In this document: one piece after another, positions 1 to 7,652 of the stretch
Layout: the number at the start of each line of letters is the position of its first letter
Numbering within the stretch: the first letter of the stretch is position 1
Source: Geodermatophilaceae bacterium
GTDB lineage: Bacteria; Actinomycetota; Actinomycetes; Mycobacteriales; Geodermatophilaceae
Reading direction: 5' to 3'
Length of the DNA: 19,381 nt
NCBI GenBank assembly: GCA_013813215.1
Contig: JACCSC010000025.1
Location: 1-19,381, forward strand
Notes under the pieces: model-generated
Told to the model about the DNA's origin: nothing
The model's input: only the letters and a program-made list of their open reading frames with translations
Database searches by the model: none
Made by a program: the position numbers and the translations under genes

Positions 1-298
1 TGGCGATGCCGCTTCCGCTGAGACCGGTCGGTCCGTCCAGCTCCGTCCCGATCACCGGGAACTGCCGCAGCGCGGTGTCGAGGAGCTGCTGCTCCCGCGC
101 CGGGTCACCCTGAAGGAGGAAACCGAGTGTGGATGTCGCGAGCAGCAGCAGCGGCACGATGGACAGGAATCCGTAGTACGTGATCAGTGCGGCCAGGTAG
201 GCGCCCTGATCGTCGTAGAACTTGTAGATGACGGCCAACGGAAAGCCGAGCCACCGATGGCGTTGCTGGAAGCCGTCGATCCGCTCCGTCACCGACAC
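1..298 (-). CDS. YihY/BrkB-family inner-membrane protein, 5' part only
   Basis: The minus-strand frame opens with GTG at 298-296, six bases after a GAGGAG ribosome-binding site, and stays open to the window edge, so only about 99 N-terminal residues are visible. After a short basic, aromatic start (FQQRHRWLGFP) comes a first membrane helix typical of the YihY/BrkB family. It has the pattern KFYDDQGAYLAALITYYGF followed by LSIVPLLLLATSTLGFLL, in which the Y-x-A-x-x-x-Y-Y-x-F-L-S-I-x-P-L-L-L signature is clear. A loop with REQQLLDTALRQFPVIG follows, also usual for the family. These proteins have about six membrane segments; E. coli YihY was once misnamed RNase BN, and the physiological role is poorly defined. 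The gene diverges from the kinase gene to its right. The family call is firm and the function is unknown. Confidence 0.85.
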   Translation of the reverse strand, partial: MSVTERIDGFQQRHRWLGFPLAVIYKFYDDQGAYLAALITYYGFLSIVPLLLLATSTLGFLLQGDPAREQQLLDTALRQFPVIGTELDGPTGLSGSGIA

Positions 299-709
299 GC
301 TGCACTCCTCACGCCGGCGAGCTCCTTGCCGACAGCATCCACCACGCGATCTGCGGCACGCTGGCTCGTTGGCGCCGTACAGCGCCGCGCTGATGCATCG
401 GCGTTTGCTTCATAGGCCGAGGTAAGCGGATCTGCTCCTCCAGCCGGCTCAGTTCGTCGGCTACGAGCAGGTCCCGGCGGCGCAGGGGCTTGAACCTCCC
501 AAACCCCGCCGCGGAACGCCTCAGCGAGTGGCATCGGCCCGGTCGCCCCATGGTCGCGCGCAGACTTCTCGTGGGCCGGGACAACGCCGATCAGTAGGGG
601 TGAGGTCGCCTCGCCGGAGAGAGCATCGATGTTGCGGGCCATCCGCTCCTCGGTGTCGCGCCGGTGCAGCAGCTGCAGCGCGGCCGCACGATGCGCCACC
701 CTGTTCGGG
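299..709. other. Intergenic stretch without a convincing gene
   Basis: This is about 410 bases between the divergent YihY-like and kinase genes. It holds the YihY-like gene's GAGGAG site (about 305-310). Third-position bias is weaker here than in the flanking genes. On the minus strand an open frame running from about 642 (MARNIDALSGEATSPLLIGV...) to 289 has a more balanced composition than the usual antisense frames of GC-rich DNA. I recognise no family in it, and its end overlaps the YihY-like start. It could be a decayed gene remnant or chance. No tRNA, insertion-sequence ends or clear terminator was seen. Confidence 0.4.
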
Positions 710-1615
710 ATGACCCTGCCCGAGACGGTACGGCGCAAGGCGCTGGTGGCCGACGCCTCGTCGTGGCTCGCCGGCCTCCCGGCCGTGGTCGCCAGTCTCG
801 AGCGCGACTGGTCCATCACCGTCGGCCGTGTGTACGGCGACGCGACGGAGGCCTTCGTCACCGAAGCCGTCGCTGATGACGGAACCCCGGCGGTACTGAA
901 GGTGCTCGTGCCGCGCGCTGGTGACGCCGCGGCGAACGAGATGACCGTGCTCCGGCTGACCGACGGTGTGGGCTGCGTGCGGCTGCTCCGGTACGACGAG
1001 GCGCGCGGGGCCATGTTGCTGGAGCGGCTGGGCCGGTCGCTGTCCGAACTGGAACTGCCCATCGGTACCCGGCACGAGATCCTCTGCTCGGTCGCGCAGC
1101 AGGTCTGGCGTCCCGCGCCGCACTGCGGCCTCCCGACTGGCGCGGACAAGGGCCGCTGGCTGGCCGAGTTCGTGGCGACGACCTGGGAGGAGCTGGACCG
1201 GCCGTGCTCGGTCCGCGCGGTGGACCACGCCCTCACGTGCGTGGCCCGCCGGATCGCCGCGCACGACGATGATCGCGCGGTCCTGGTCCACGGCGACGTG
1301 CACGAGTGGAACACCCTGGAGTCGGGAGCCGGCTTCAAGCTGGTCGACCCCGACGGCCTGCTGGCCGAGGCGGAGTACGACCTCGGCGTGGTGATGCGGG
1401 AGGACCAGGTCGACCTCCTGCAGGGGCACCCGCACGACCGGGCGCACTGGCTGGCCCGGCGGGCCGGCCTGGACGCGACCGCGATCTGGGAGTGGGGAGT
1501 CGTCGAGCGCGTGTCGACCGGCCTGGTCTGTGCGACGGTGGGCCTGCAACCCGTCGGCGGGCAGATGCTGGCCGCCGCCGACCGGATCGCCGTGGAGTGT
1601 CCGGACCTCCCATGA
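710..1615 (+). CDS. APH(6)/StrB-like aminoglycoside or hydroxyurea phosphotransferase
   Basis: A 301-residue kinase of the aminoglycoside phosphotransferase superfamily, closest in pattern to the APH(6)/hydroxyurea kinase group that phosphorylates streptomycin-like substrates with ATP in the cytosol. The ATP-binding lobe includes a lysine in PAVLKVLVP. The catalytic loop LVHGDVHEWNTL carries D196 and N201 (Brenner HGDxHxxN motif). The metal-binding D213 lies in LVDPDGLLAEAEYDLG, equivalent to DFG. The ATG at 710 was chosen because the N-terminal pattern MTLPETVRRKALV begins there; an in-frame ATG at 629 would add 27 low-complexity Arg/Ser/Ala/Cys residues. The ribosome-binding site before 710 is weak. 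The downstream glycosylase gene starts 7 bp after the stop, so the two are probably co-transcribed. Real substrates of chromosomal members are mostly unknown; drug resistance is not shown here. Confidence 0.82.
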   Translation: MTLPETVRRKALVADASSWLAGLPAVVASLERDWSITVGRVYGDATEAFVTEAVADDGTPAVLKVLVPRAGDAAANEMTVLRLTDGVGCVRLLRYDEARGAMLLERLGRSLSELELPIGTRHEILCSVAQQVWRPAPHCGLPTGADKGRWLAEFVATTWEELDRPCSVRAVDHALTCVARRIAAHDDDRAVLVHGDVHEWNTLESGAGFKLVDPDGLLAEAEYDLGVVMREDQVDLLQGHPHDRAHWLARRAGLDATAIWEWGVVERVSTGLVCATVGLQPVGGQMLAAADRIAVECPDLP

Positions 1616-1622
1616 TGTCGGC

Positions 1623-2678
1623 GTGCGGATCCTGTCTGATCGGGAACTGACCGTCGCTCTGTTGGCCCGCCAGCTGCTGCTCGAACGCCGGCGGCTGCCT
1701 GTCTCCCAAGCCGTGCAGCGGCTCGGCGCGCTGCAGGCGCAGTACTCGCCCTCGCCGTACGTCGCCCTGCACTCCAGGCTCGACGCCTTCCGGCCGTCGG
1801 ACCTGGAGGAGGCGCTGCGGCGAGGCCGGGTGGTCAAGTCCACGCTGATGCGGGGCACCCTGCATCTGGTGCACGGGACGGACTACGCCTCGTTCACTGC
1901 CGCGTGCCTGGCCCAGTCCCGCAGCCGGGTGCCGGTTCCGGTGCCCGAGGGCTTACCGGCCGAGATCGCCGCCTTCGCCGCCACGCCACGCACGACCGAC
2001 GAGATCCGGGAGTACGTCGAACCGCGGATCCCGCCCCTGCCGAATGGCTACGACGCCCTGAACGTCGCCCGCGCGGTGACGCCGCTGGTGCACGTGCCGC
2101 CCTCGGGTTACCTCGCCCAGCACGGGAAGTTCTCCCTGACCGCCGCGCGGGTCCCGCTGCCGGCCGACCCGGCGGCCACGGCGCTCGTCGTACGCCGCTA
2201 TCTCGCGGCCTTCGGACCCGCCACCCGCGACGACATCGCGGCATTCACCTACTTTCGGCTGCGGGACCTCGACGCGGCCCTGACGCTGCTCCAACCGCTC
2301 AGACGCCTCACCGACGGTCGCGGTCGCGATCTGTTGGACCTGCCCCGGGCGCCGCTGCCCGCCGACGACGTGGCCACGCCCGTGCGGTTGCTGGCGCGCT
2401 GGGATGCCGCCGTGCTGTCCCACCGCGACCGGACCCGGATCGTGCCGGCGGAGCTGACCGAACACGTCGTACGCCGGGCCAACGGCGACTTCCTCCCCAC
2501 CGTGCTCGTCGCCGGTCTGGTGGCCGGCAGCTGGTCGCACCACGTCAGCCGCGAGCGCGCGGTGCTCACCGTCCGGCTGCTGCGCGGGGCAGCACCGGCC
2601 GAGTTGGAAGCCGAGGCGATGTGGATGCTCGGCCTGCTCGCCCCGGCCGCGAGTCATCGAGAGCTGGCCGTCACCTGA
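1623..2678 (+). CDS. AlkZ-like winged-helix DNA glycosylase (HTH_42 family)
   Basis: A 351-residue protein of the HTH_42/AlkZ/YcaQ family. These enzymes excise bulky alkylated or cross-linked bases; Streptomyces AlkZ protects its host from azinomycin B. The GTG at 1623 was chosen because family similarity starts at VRILSDRELTVALLARQLLL. The family signature LGALQAQYSPSPYVALHSRL is intact, and Q38-A39-Q40 gives the catalytic Q-x-Q motif that marks the AlkZ branch rather than the Q-x-D (YcaQ/AlkX) branch. Further family patterns are STLMRGTLHLV, YLAAFGPATRDDIAAF and LLARWDAAVLSHRDRTRIVP. The length is normal. It begins 7 bp after the kinase stop, consistent with a two-gene operon. The family call is firm; the lesion specificity is inferred. 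Confidence 0.85.
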   Translation: MRILSDRELTVALLARQLLLERRRLPVSQAVQRLGALQAQYSPSPYVALHSRLDAFRPSDLEEALRRGRVVKSTLMRGTLHLVHGTDYASFTAACLAQSRSRVPVPVPEGLPAEIAAFAATPRTTDEIREYVEPRIPPLPNGYDALNVARAVTPLVHVPPSGYLAQHGKFSLTAARVPLPADPAATALVVRRYLAAFGPATRDDIAAFTYFRLRDLDAALTLLQPLRRLTDGRGRDLLDLPRAPLPADDVATPVRLLARWDAAVLSHRDRTRIVPAELTEHVVRRANGDFLPTVLVAGLVAGSWSHHVSRERAVLTVRLLRGAAPAELEAEAMWMLGLLAPAASHRELAVT

Positions 2679-2704
2679 GCCGGCCCAGTGATCTGACCGT
2701 TCCA

Positions 2705-2745
2705 TTGCGGGGCCGAAGCGGCGGTAGGTACTGTCAGAGCAGTAC
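2705..2745 (+). promoter_or_regulatory. Candidate promoter and overlapping hairpin/operator for the M23 peptidase gene
   Basis: In the 122-bp gap before the peptidase, TTGCGG (2705-2710) and TACTGT (2729-2734, fits TAnnnT) are separated by 18 bases, a plausible SigA-type promoter. A perfect 6-bp inverted repeat, GTACTG (2728-2733) and CAGTAC (2740-2745) with a 6-base loop, overlaps the -10 element. It could be an operator or a 5'-UTR hairpin. No c-di-AMP (ydaO-type) riboswitch, often found before actinobacterial cell-wall hydrolases, was recognised. Confidence 0.35.
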
Positions 2746-2800
2746 GGCGATCGCGGGGACGCGTCGTCGAAGGACGAGGCGATCGGGCAGGACGCACACC

Positions 2801-4261
2801 ATGCTGGCACCGCGCGGAACCGAGCGCCGCCAGCGGTCCACAGCCCGGCAGTGGCTGGTGCTCCTGGTCGCGGCCCTGCTCGGTGCCGCGTTGCTGGCCA
2901 GTGCACCCAGCGCGCTGGCCCGTCCCGGTGATCCACCGCCCAGCTCGACGCCGAGCAGCACGCCCCCGACGACCGACCCCACGGATCCGACCGAGACGTC
3001 GCCCCCCAGCGAACCGACAAGCACGTCGTCCCCGACCAGCGCACCGCCGACGACGACCCGGCCGTCCACGTCGACCTCACCGAGTCCGCCGCCGGCCGAC
3101 CCGCCGCCGGCCGACCCGCCCCCGGACAACGGTCCGCCGGTCGACCCGCCGCCGTTCAGCGAGGTGATCGAGGGCGCCGCTCCCGGCCAGGAAACGCTCG
3201 CTGCGGAAGCGATGGCGTTGAGCATGCTGGTGGTGCAGACCTCCGAACGGCTGGACCAGCTGGGCCTGGAGGCCGAGGCCGCCGCCGACACCTACCGGCA
3301 GGCCGAAGGCGAACTCGACGTCGCGCAGGCGCAGGCCCAGGAGGCCAGCGTGCTGTCGGCCGCGGCTGATCGGGAGCTGGCCACCGCGCGGCAGTCGGTC
3401 GGGCAGTTCGCCCGCAACAGCTACATCAGCGGCAGCACGCTGGCCACCGACCTGCTCATCCTCGACGCGGACAGCCCCGGCCAGCTGGTCGAGCGGGCTG
3501 GGCTGCTGGAATCCGTTGCCACCAGCCGGCTGCAGGTGCTGGCCGAGGTCGAGGCCGCCCAAGCCCGTAGCGACAATGCCGACCGGATCGCCGAGGACGC
3601 GCTGTCCACCAAGGTCGACGTCGAGGCCGCCGCTCAGGAGGCGCTCGAGGAGTCGACGGCCCTGCTCGAGCAGCAAGAGGTCGAGCTCAGGGACCTGCTG
3701 GAGCAGAAGGCCGAGCTCGACGCGCAGTTCTACGCCGCCCTCGTCGACCTGCTCGGCCCCGAGGGCGCGGCTGCGGCGTTCCTGGCCTACGAGCAGGACC
3801 GGCTCAACCAGGACGCGCTGGAGGCGGCAGCCCGGCAGGCGGCCTACGGCGGCGGTCCGGTGCTGTCCGGGGCCTGGGCGCTCCCGCTGCGGGGCACGTT
3901 GACCAGCTGCTACTGCCAGCGCTGGGGCACCATGCACTGGGGCATCGACATCGCCGCCCCGATGTACACGCCGATATATTCCGCCGGTGACGGCACGGTC
4001 ATCCAGGCCGGCCCGGCGACCGGCTTCGGACAGGCGGTCTACATCCAGCACACCAACGGCGACGTCACGGTCTACGGGCACATGGAGGTCATCGAGGTCG
4101 TGGCCGGGCAGCGGGTGGCCGGCGGCCAGGAGATCGCCCTGGTCGGCTCGCAGGGCTTCTCCACCGGGCCGCACCTGCACTTCGAGGTACACGTGGGTGA
4201 CATCAACGGCACCCGGGTGGATCCGGTGATCTGGCTCGCCAACCGGGGCGTCTACGTATAG
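2801..4261 (+). CDS. Secreted M23 (LytM-type) cell-wall endopeptidase with coiled coil
   Basis: A 486-residue exported peptidoglycan hydrolase. Residues 1-40 form a Sec signal peptide: basic RGTERRQR, a hydrophobic core at about 18-34, and a likely cut after SALA. A Pro/Ser/Thr/Asp-rich linker follows (about 41-120), probably crossing the wall. A long Ala/Glu/Gln coiled coil (about 130-310) resembles regulatory coiled coils of RipA/EnvC-type hydrolases. The C-terminal LytM domain has all zinc and catalytic residues: H379 and D383 (HWGID), YGHM, and H458-L-H460 (HLHFE), so it should be an active zinc endopeptidase on cross-linked peptides. Just before the HxxxD motif is SCYCQRWG, with two cysteines where glycines are usual, perhaps an extracytoplasmic disulfide. 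The ATG at 2801 gives a complete signal peptide; AGGA lies 8 bases upstream. The frame stays open far upstream, but that part is antisense-like shadow of the glycosylase gene. Confidence 0.9.
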   Translation: MLAPRGTERRQRSTARQWLVLLVAALLGAALLASAPSALARPGDPPPSSTPSSTPPTTDPTDPTETSPPSEPTSTSSPTSAPPTTTRPSTSTSPSPPPADPPPADPPPDNGPPVDPPPFSEVIEGAAPGQETLAAEAMALSMLVVQTSERLDQLGLEAEAAADTYRQAEGELDVAQAQAQEASVLSAAADRELATARQSVGQFARNSYISGSTLATDLLILDADSPGQLVERAGLLESVATSRLQVLAEVEAAQARSDNADRIAEDALSTKVDVEAAAQEALEESTALLEQQEVELRDLLEQKAELDAQFYAALVDLLGPEGAAAAFLAYEQDRLNQDALEAAARQAAYGGGPVLSGAWALPLRGTLTSCYCQRWGTMHWGIDIAAPMYTPIYSAGDGTVIQAGPATGFGQAVYIQHTNGDVTVYGHMEVIEVVAGQRVAGGQEIALVGSQGFSTGPHLHFEVHVGDINGTRVDPVIWLANRGVYV

Positions 4262-4273
4262 CCGAACGGTTTG

Positions 4274-4284
4274 GGACACTGTCC
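4274..4284. promoter_or_regulatory. Short palindrome just before hemL
   Basis: GGACACTGTCC is an 11-bp palindrome (5-bp arms, one central base) ending two bases before the hemL GTG. GACACT inside it is also the only -10-like hexamer in the 25-bp gap. hemL has no clear Shine-Dalgarno (a GGGA at 4273-4276 is about 10 bases away). The palindrome could be an operator at a leaderless start, or chance. Confidence 0.2.
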
Positions 4285-4286
4285 GC

Positions 4287-5582
4287 GTGACGGCACCTAA
4301 CTCGCAGGCTCTGTTCGACCGGGCGAACGCCGTCGTACCGGGCGGGGTGAACTCTCCGGTCCGCGCGTTCAAGGCGGTCGGAGGTACGCCGCGGTTCATG
4401 GTCGAAGGCCACGGCCCCTTCCTGCGTGATGCCGACGGCCGGGAGTACGTCGACCTGGTCTGCTCGTGGGGACCGATGATTCTCGGGCACGCGTTCGGGC
4501 CGGTCGTCGAGGCGGTGCAGCGGGCGGCGGCGCGCGGCTTGTCCTTCGGTACGCCGACCCCCGGCGAGGTCGAACTGGCCGAGCACATCGTGGCCCGGAT
4601 GCCCCCGGTCGAGCAGGTCCGGCTGGTCAACTCCGGGACCGAGGCCACCATGTCGGCGATCCGGCTGGCCCGCGGCGTGACCGGCCGGCCGGTGGTGGTG
4701 AAGTTCGCCGGCTGCTATCACGGGCATGTCGACGCCCTGCTGGCCAGCGCCGGCAGCGGACTGGCGACGCTGGCCCTGCCGGACTCCCCGGGCGTGACGG
4801 GGGCGCAGGCCGCCGACACCCTGGTGCTGCCGTACAACGACATCGAGGCGGTCGAGAAGACCTTCGCCGAGCACGGCGACCGGATCGCCTGCATCATCAC
4901 CGAGGCCGCCGCGGGCAACATGGGCGTCGTCCCGCCGGTCGAGGGCTTCAACGCCCGGCTGCTGGAGGTCTGCCGAACCCACGGTGCGCTGCTGGTCAGC
5001 GACGAGGTGATGACCGGGTTCCGGGTCACGGCCCGCGGGTGGTACGGCGTGGAGCCGGTGCCGGCGGACCTGTTCACCTTCGGCAAGGTCATGAGTGGAG
5101 GCTTGCCGGCGGCGGCGTTCGGTGGGCGGGCCGACGTGATGGCGCAGCTGGCGCCGGCCGGCCCCGTCTATCAGGCGGGCACGCTTTCCGGGAACCCGGT
5201 AGCCGTGGCCGCCGGGCTGGCCACCCTGGAGCACTGCACGCCGGAGGTCTACCGGCGCTGCGACGAGGTCAGCCGCATCCTGCAGGAGGCAGTGGGGGCC
5301 GCGCTGACGGCGGCCGGCGTCGAGCACGTCGTGCAGTCCGCGGGCTCGATGTTCTCGATGTTCTTCACCGGCTCCGCGGTCCGGGACTACGACGACGCCC
5401 GGCGCCAGGACAGCGCCCGCTACGCGCCGTTCTTCCACGCCATGCTCGACCGGGGCGTCTACCTGCCGCCGTCGGCGTACGAGTCGTGGTTCGTCTCCGC
5501 CGCGCACGACGACGCGGCCCTGGATAGGGTCCTCGACGCGTTGCCGTACGCCGCCCAGGCGGCGGCGGAGGCCCGAGCGTGA
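4287..5582 (+). CDS. hemL: Glutamate-1-semialdehyde 2,1-aminomutase
   Basis: A 431-residue PLP enzyme that converts glutamate-1-semialdehyde to 5-aminolevulinate in the C5 route of haem, sirohaem and cobalamin precursor synthesis. The N-terminus has the diagnostic NAVVPGGVNSPVRAFKAVGG and DADGREYVDLVCSWGPMILGH. The PLP-phosphate region is NSGTEATMSAIRLARG, the cofactor aspartate lies in VSDEVMTGFR, and the Schiff-base lysine is K267 in FTFGKVMSGGLPAAAFGG, matching K265 of E. coli HemL. The C-terminus GVYLPPSAYESWFVSAAH is also typical. The GTG at 4287 gives the family's normal length. It follows the peptidase by 25 bp and overlaps the next gene by four bases (GTGA). Its place ahead of the cytochrome c maturation genes suggests coordination of haem supply with haem use. 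The identification is very firm. Confidence 0.96.
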   Translation: MTAPNSQALFDRANAVVPGGVNSPVRAFKAVGGTPRFMVEGHGPFLRDADGREYVDLVCSWGPMILGHAFGPVVEAVQRAAARGLSFGTPTPGEVELAEHIVARMPPVEQVRLVNSGTEATMSAIRLARGVTGRPVVVKFAGCYHGHVDALLASAGSGLATLALPDSPGVTGAQAADTLVLPYNDIEAVEKTFAEHGDRIACIITEAAAGNMGVVPPVEGFNARLLEVCRTHGALLVSDEVMTGFRVTARGWYGVEPVPADLFTFGKVMSGGLPAAAFGGRADVMAQLAPAGPVYQAGTLSGNPVAVAAGLATLEHCTPEVYRRCDEVSRILQEAVGAALTAAGVEHVVQSAGSMFSMFFTGSAVRDYDDARRQDSARYAPFFHAMLDRGVYLPPSAYESWFVSAAHDDAALDRVLDALPYAAQAAAEARA

Positions 5583-6217
5583 GCGGCGAACGCACCCGGG
5601 TGCACCTGGTTCGCCACGGCGAGGTGCACAACCCGCGAGGTGTGCTCTACGGCCGGCTGCCCGACTATCACCTGTCCGAGGCCGGGGTCGAGATGGCCAG
5701 GCGCGTCGCGTTGCGGCTCAAGGGGCGGGACATCGTCCATCTGGCCAGCAGTCCGATGGAGCGCGCGCAGGAGACCGCCCAGCCGCTGGCCGAGCAGTTC
5801 AAGCTCCCCGTCACGGTCGACGACCGGCTGATCGAGGCGTCCAACCACTTCGAGGGGCTGACCGTCGGGGTAGGTGACGGCGCGCTGCGCGCACCGCGGC
5901 ACTGGTGGCGGCTGCGCAATCCGGTCAAGCCCTCCTGGGGCGAGCCCTACAAGGAGATCGCCGAGCGGATGCTGGGCGCCGCCGAGGCCGCCAGGGACGC
6001 CGCGAGGAACCGGGAGGCGGTCTGCGTCAGCCACCAGCTGCCTATCTGGACACTGCGCAGCTACCTCGAGGGACGCCGGCTCTGGCACGACCCGCGCCGG
6101 CGCGAGTGCGGCCTGGCTTCGGTGACGACACTGGTCTACGCCGGGCATCGGCTGCTGCGGGTGGAGTACGCCGAACCGGCCGGGCCCACACCGGCCGGCG
6201 TCGTCCCGGGCGCATGA
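5579..6217 (+). CDS. Histidine phosphatase (phosphoglycerate-mutase-like) family protein
   Basis: A 212-residue cytosolic phosphatase-fold protein. The catalytic phospho-histidine is in VRHGE (R12-H13-G14-E15). Further family signatures are LYGRLPDYHLSEAG, SSPMERAQETAQPL with the second arginine, EASNHFEG, and the second histidine in VCVSHQLPIW. The start GTG overlaps the hemL stop (GTGA), with GGAGG seven bases upstream inside hemL, so translation is coupled. A member of this family commonly sits between hemL and the ResA-CcdA-ResB-CcsA genes in actinobacteria. It is often annotated as phosphoglycerate mutase, but the real substrate is unknown and a glycolytic role is unlikely. The stop overlaps the ATG of the next gene. 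Confidence 0.9.
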   Translation: MSGERTRVHLVRHGEVHNPRGVLYGRLPDYHLSEAGVEMARRVALRLKGRDIVHLASSPMERAQETAQPLAEQFKLPVTVDDRLIEASNHFEGLTVGVGDGALRAPRHWWRLRNPVKPSWGEPYKEIAERMLGAAEAARDAARNREAVCVSHQLPIWTLRSYLEGRRLWHDPRRRECGLASVTTLVYAGHRLLRVEYAEPAGPTPAGVVPGA

Positions 6218-6822
6218 GCGAAGGTGGAGAGCGGATCGTGTTGCTGAGCCGTCGCGGGCTGGCCACCCTGCTCGCGGCGGCCACGGTGCTGCTCGCCGGG
6301 TGCACGACAGGCACGGATGCGGTGGACGTCACCAACGGCGGCCAGTTCCGCTTCGTGTCGGCCACGCCCAGCGGCGAGCTCATCGCCCCGGACGATCGCG
6401 GGTCCGCGCCGGCCTTCGGTGGGACGCTGCTGGACGGTGCGGAGTTCGACTCGAGCAGCCTGTCCGGCTCGGTGGCGGTGTTGAACTTCTGGGGGCAATG
6501 GTGCGCGCCGTGCCGCGTGGAGACCCCGCAGTTCCAGCAGGTGTACGACGATGTCGCCGGCCAGGGCGTGGAGTTCCTCGGGATCAACGTCAAGGACAAC
6601 GACCAGCAGGCCCGGGCGTTCTTGGCCGACAATGACGTCACGTTCCCCAGCCTGTTCGACCCGCGCGGTGAGATTGCGCTGATCTTCCGGGACTATCCGC
6701 CCTCGGCCATCCCCTCGACGATCCTGCTGGACCGGGACGGGGATGTGGCTGCGGTGTACCTCGCGGCCGTCGACCCGGACGACCTGCGGGCCGCCCTCGA
6801 CACCCTCCTCGCCGAGCGCTGA
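6214..6822 (+). CDS. resA: ResA/TlpA-type thioredoxin-fold lipoprotein
   Basis: A membrane-anchored thiol-disulfide oxidoreductase that keeps the apocytochrome c CXXCH cysteines reduced for haem ligation. The N-terminus is a lipoprotein signal, RRGLATLLAAATVLLAGC, with the lipidated cysteine at residue 30. The TlpA/AhpC-type thioredoxin domain includes VLNFWGQWCAPCRVETPQF with active-site W96-C97-A98-P99-C100, GINVKDNDQQARAFL, and the cis-proline region AIPSTILLDRDG. The ATG at 6214 overlaps the previous stop (ATGA). A GTG at 6238, preceded by GGTGGAG at good spacing, is an equally plausible start that would shorten the protein by eight residues and still give a complete lipoprotein signal. 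CcdA, encoded 14 bp downstream, is the expected electron donor. The paralogue name ResA versus another TlpA-like protein rests on context. Confidence 0.9.
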   Translation: MSEGGERIVLLSRRGLATLLAAATVLLAGCTTGTDAVDVTNGGQFRFVSATPSGELIAPDDRGSAPAFGGTLLDGAEFDSSSLSGSVAVLNFWGQWCAPCRVETPQFQQVYDDVAGQGVEFLGINVKDNDQQARAFLADNDVTFPSLFDPRGEIALIFRDYPPSAIPSTILLDRDGDVAAVYLAAVDPDDLRAALDTLLAER

Positions 6823-6836
6823 GCGAAGGTGTCGTG

Positions 6837-7652
6837 ATGCTCGCCGCCGAGGTCGGCCAGACGTTCAGCCAGACCGTGTTCGACGGTCCGCTGCTGGTCG
6901 CGATGGGTGTCGCCGCTCTGGTCGGGCTGATCGGCTTCGCCTCGCCGTGCGTGCTCCCCCTGGTGCCCGGCTATCTCGCCTACGTCGCCGGGCTGGCCGG
7001 CGCGGAATCCGCGCCCTCGGCCGACACCTCCTCTCCCGCCGGAGGCACCCGCACCCTGACCCGGGCTCGCCGGCGTGTGGTGGTCGGCGCGCTGCTGTTC
7101 GTGCTCGGCTTCACCGCAGTGTTCGTCTCCTTCGGCGCGCTGTTCGGAGGGCTCGGCCGGTTGCTGCTGGAGCATCAGACGCTGATCAACCGGGTTCTCG
7201 GCGTCGTCACGATCGTGCTCGGGCTCGTCTTCCTGGGCCGGATCCGCGGCGCGCAGCGGGAGTTCCGCCTGCCCGGTCGGCCGGCGGCCGGCCTGGCCGG
7301 GGCGCCGCTGCTCGGTGTCGTGTTCGGGTTGGGCTGGACCCCCTGCCTCGGTCCCACCCTCGGTGCGGTCCAGACCCTCGCGGTCAGCGAGGGCAGTGCG
7401 CTGCGTGGTGCGATCCTCGGCCTGGCCTACTGCCTCGGGTTGGGGGTGCCGTTCGTGCTGATCGCCCTCGGGCTGCGCTCGGCACTGGCCGCGTCGGCGT
7501 TCGCCCGCCGGCACGCGGGGACCGTCATGCGGATCGGCGGTGTGCTGCTGATCGTGCTCGGTGTCCTGCTGGTGACCGGCGCCTGGGAGTCCTTGATGGT
7601 GACCCTGCGGGCCTGGCTCGGCAGTACCGGGCTCGGGACGTCGGACCTGTGA
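6837..7652 (+). CDS. ccdA: CcdA cytochrome c biogenesis thiol reductase, membrane protein
   Basis: A 271-residue polytopic protein of the CcdA/DsbD-beta family that passes electrons from cytosolic thioredoxin across the membrane to ResA. Two redox cysteines sit in the diagnostic motifs GFASPCVLPLVPGY (C38, helix 1) and GLGWTPCLGPTLG (C170, helix 4). About six hydrophobic segments are visible, with a variable hydrophilic loop rich in Ser/Ala/Thr at about residues 55-80. The ATG at 6837 was preferred over the adjacent GTG at 6834 because GAAGG at 6825-6829 is better spaced for it. It lies 14 bp after the thioredoxin lipoprotein gene, and its stop overlaps the resB start (GTGA). A normal, intact member. 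Confidence 0.93.
   Translation: MLAAEVGQTFSQTVFDGPLLVAMGVAALVGLIGFASPCVLPLVPGYLAYVAGLAGAESAPSADTSSPAGGTRTLTRARRRVVVGALLFVLGFTAVFVSFGALFGGLGRLLLEHQTLINRVLGVVTIVLGLVFLGRIRGAQREFRLPGRPAAGLAGAPLLGVVFGLGWTPCLGPTLGAVQTLAVSEGSALRGAILGLAYCLGLGVPFVLIALGLRSALAASAFARRHAGTVMRIGGVLLIVLGVLLVTGAWESLMVTLRAWLGSTGLGTSDL

Noticed and set aside
289..1858. Long minus-strand open frames across the kinase and glycosylase genes
   Set aside because: They are Arg/Pro/Ala-rich antisense shadows of GC-rich genes that carry clear family motifs on the plus strand.
1904..2800. Upstream extension of the M23 peptidase frame by about 300 residues
   Set aside because: It overlaps the glycosylase gene out of frame, is Arg-rich without motifs, and would bury the signal peptide in mid-protein.
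2679..2800. c-di-AMP (ydaO-type) riboswitch before the cell-wall peptidase
   Set aside because: The gap is short and I could not recognise the conserved riboswitch core.
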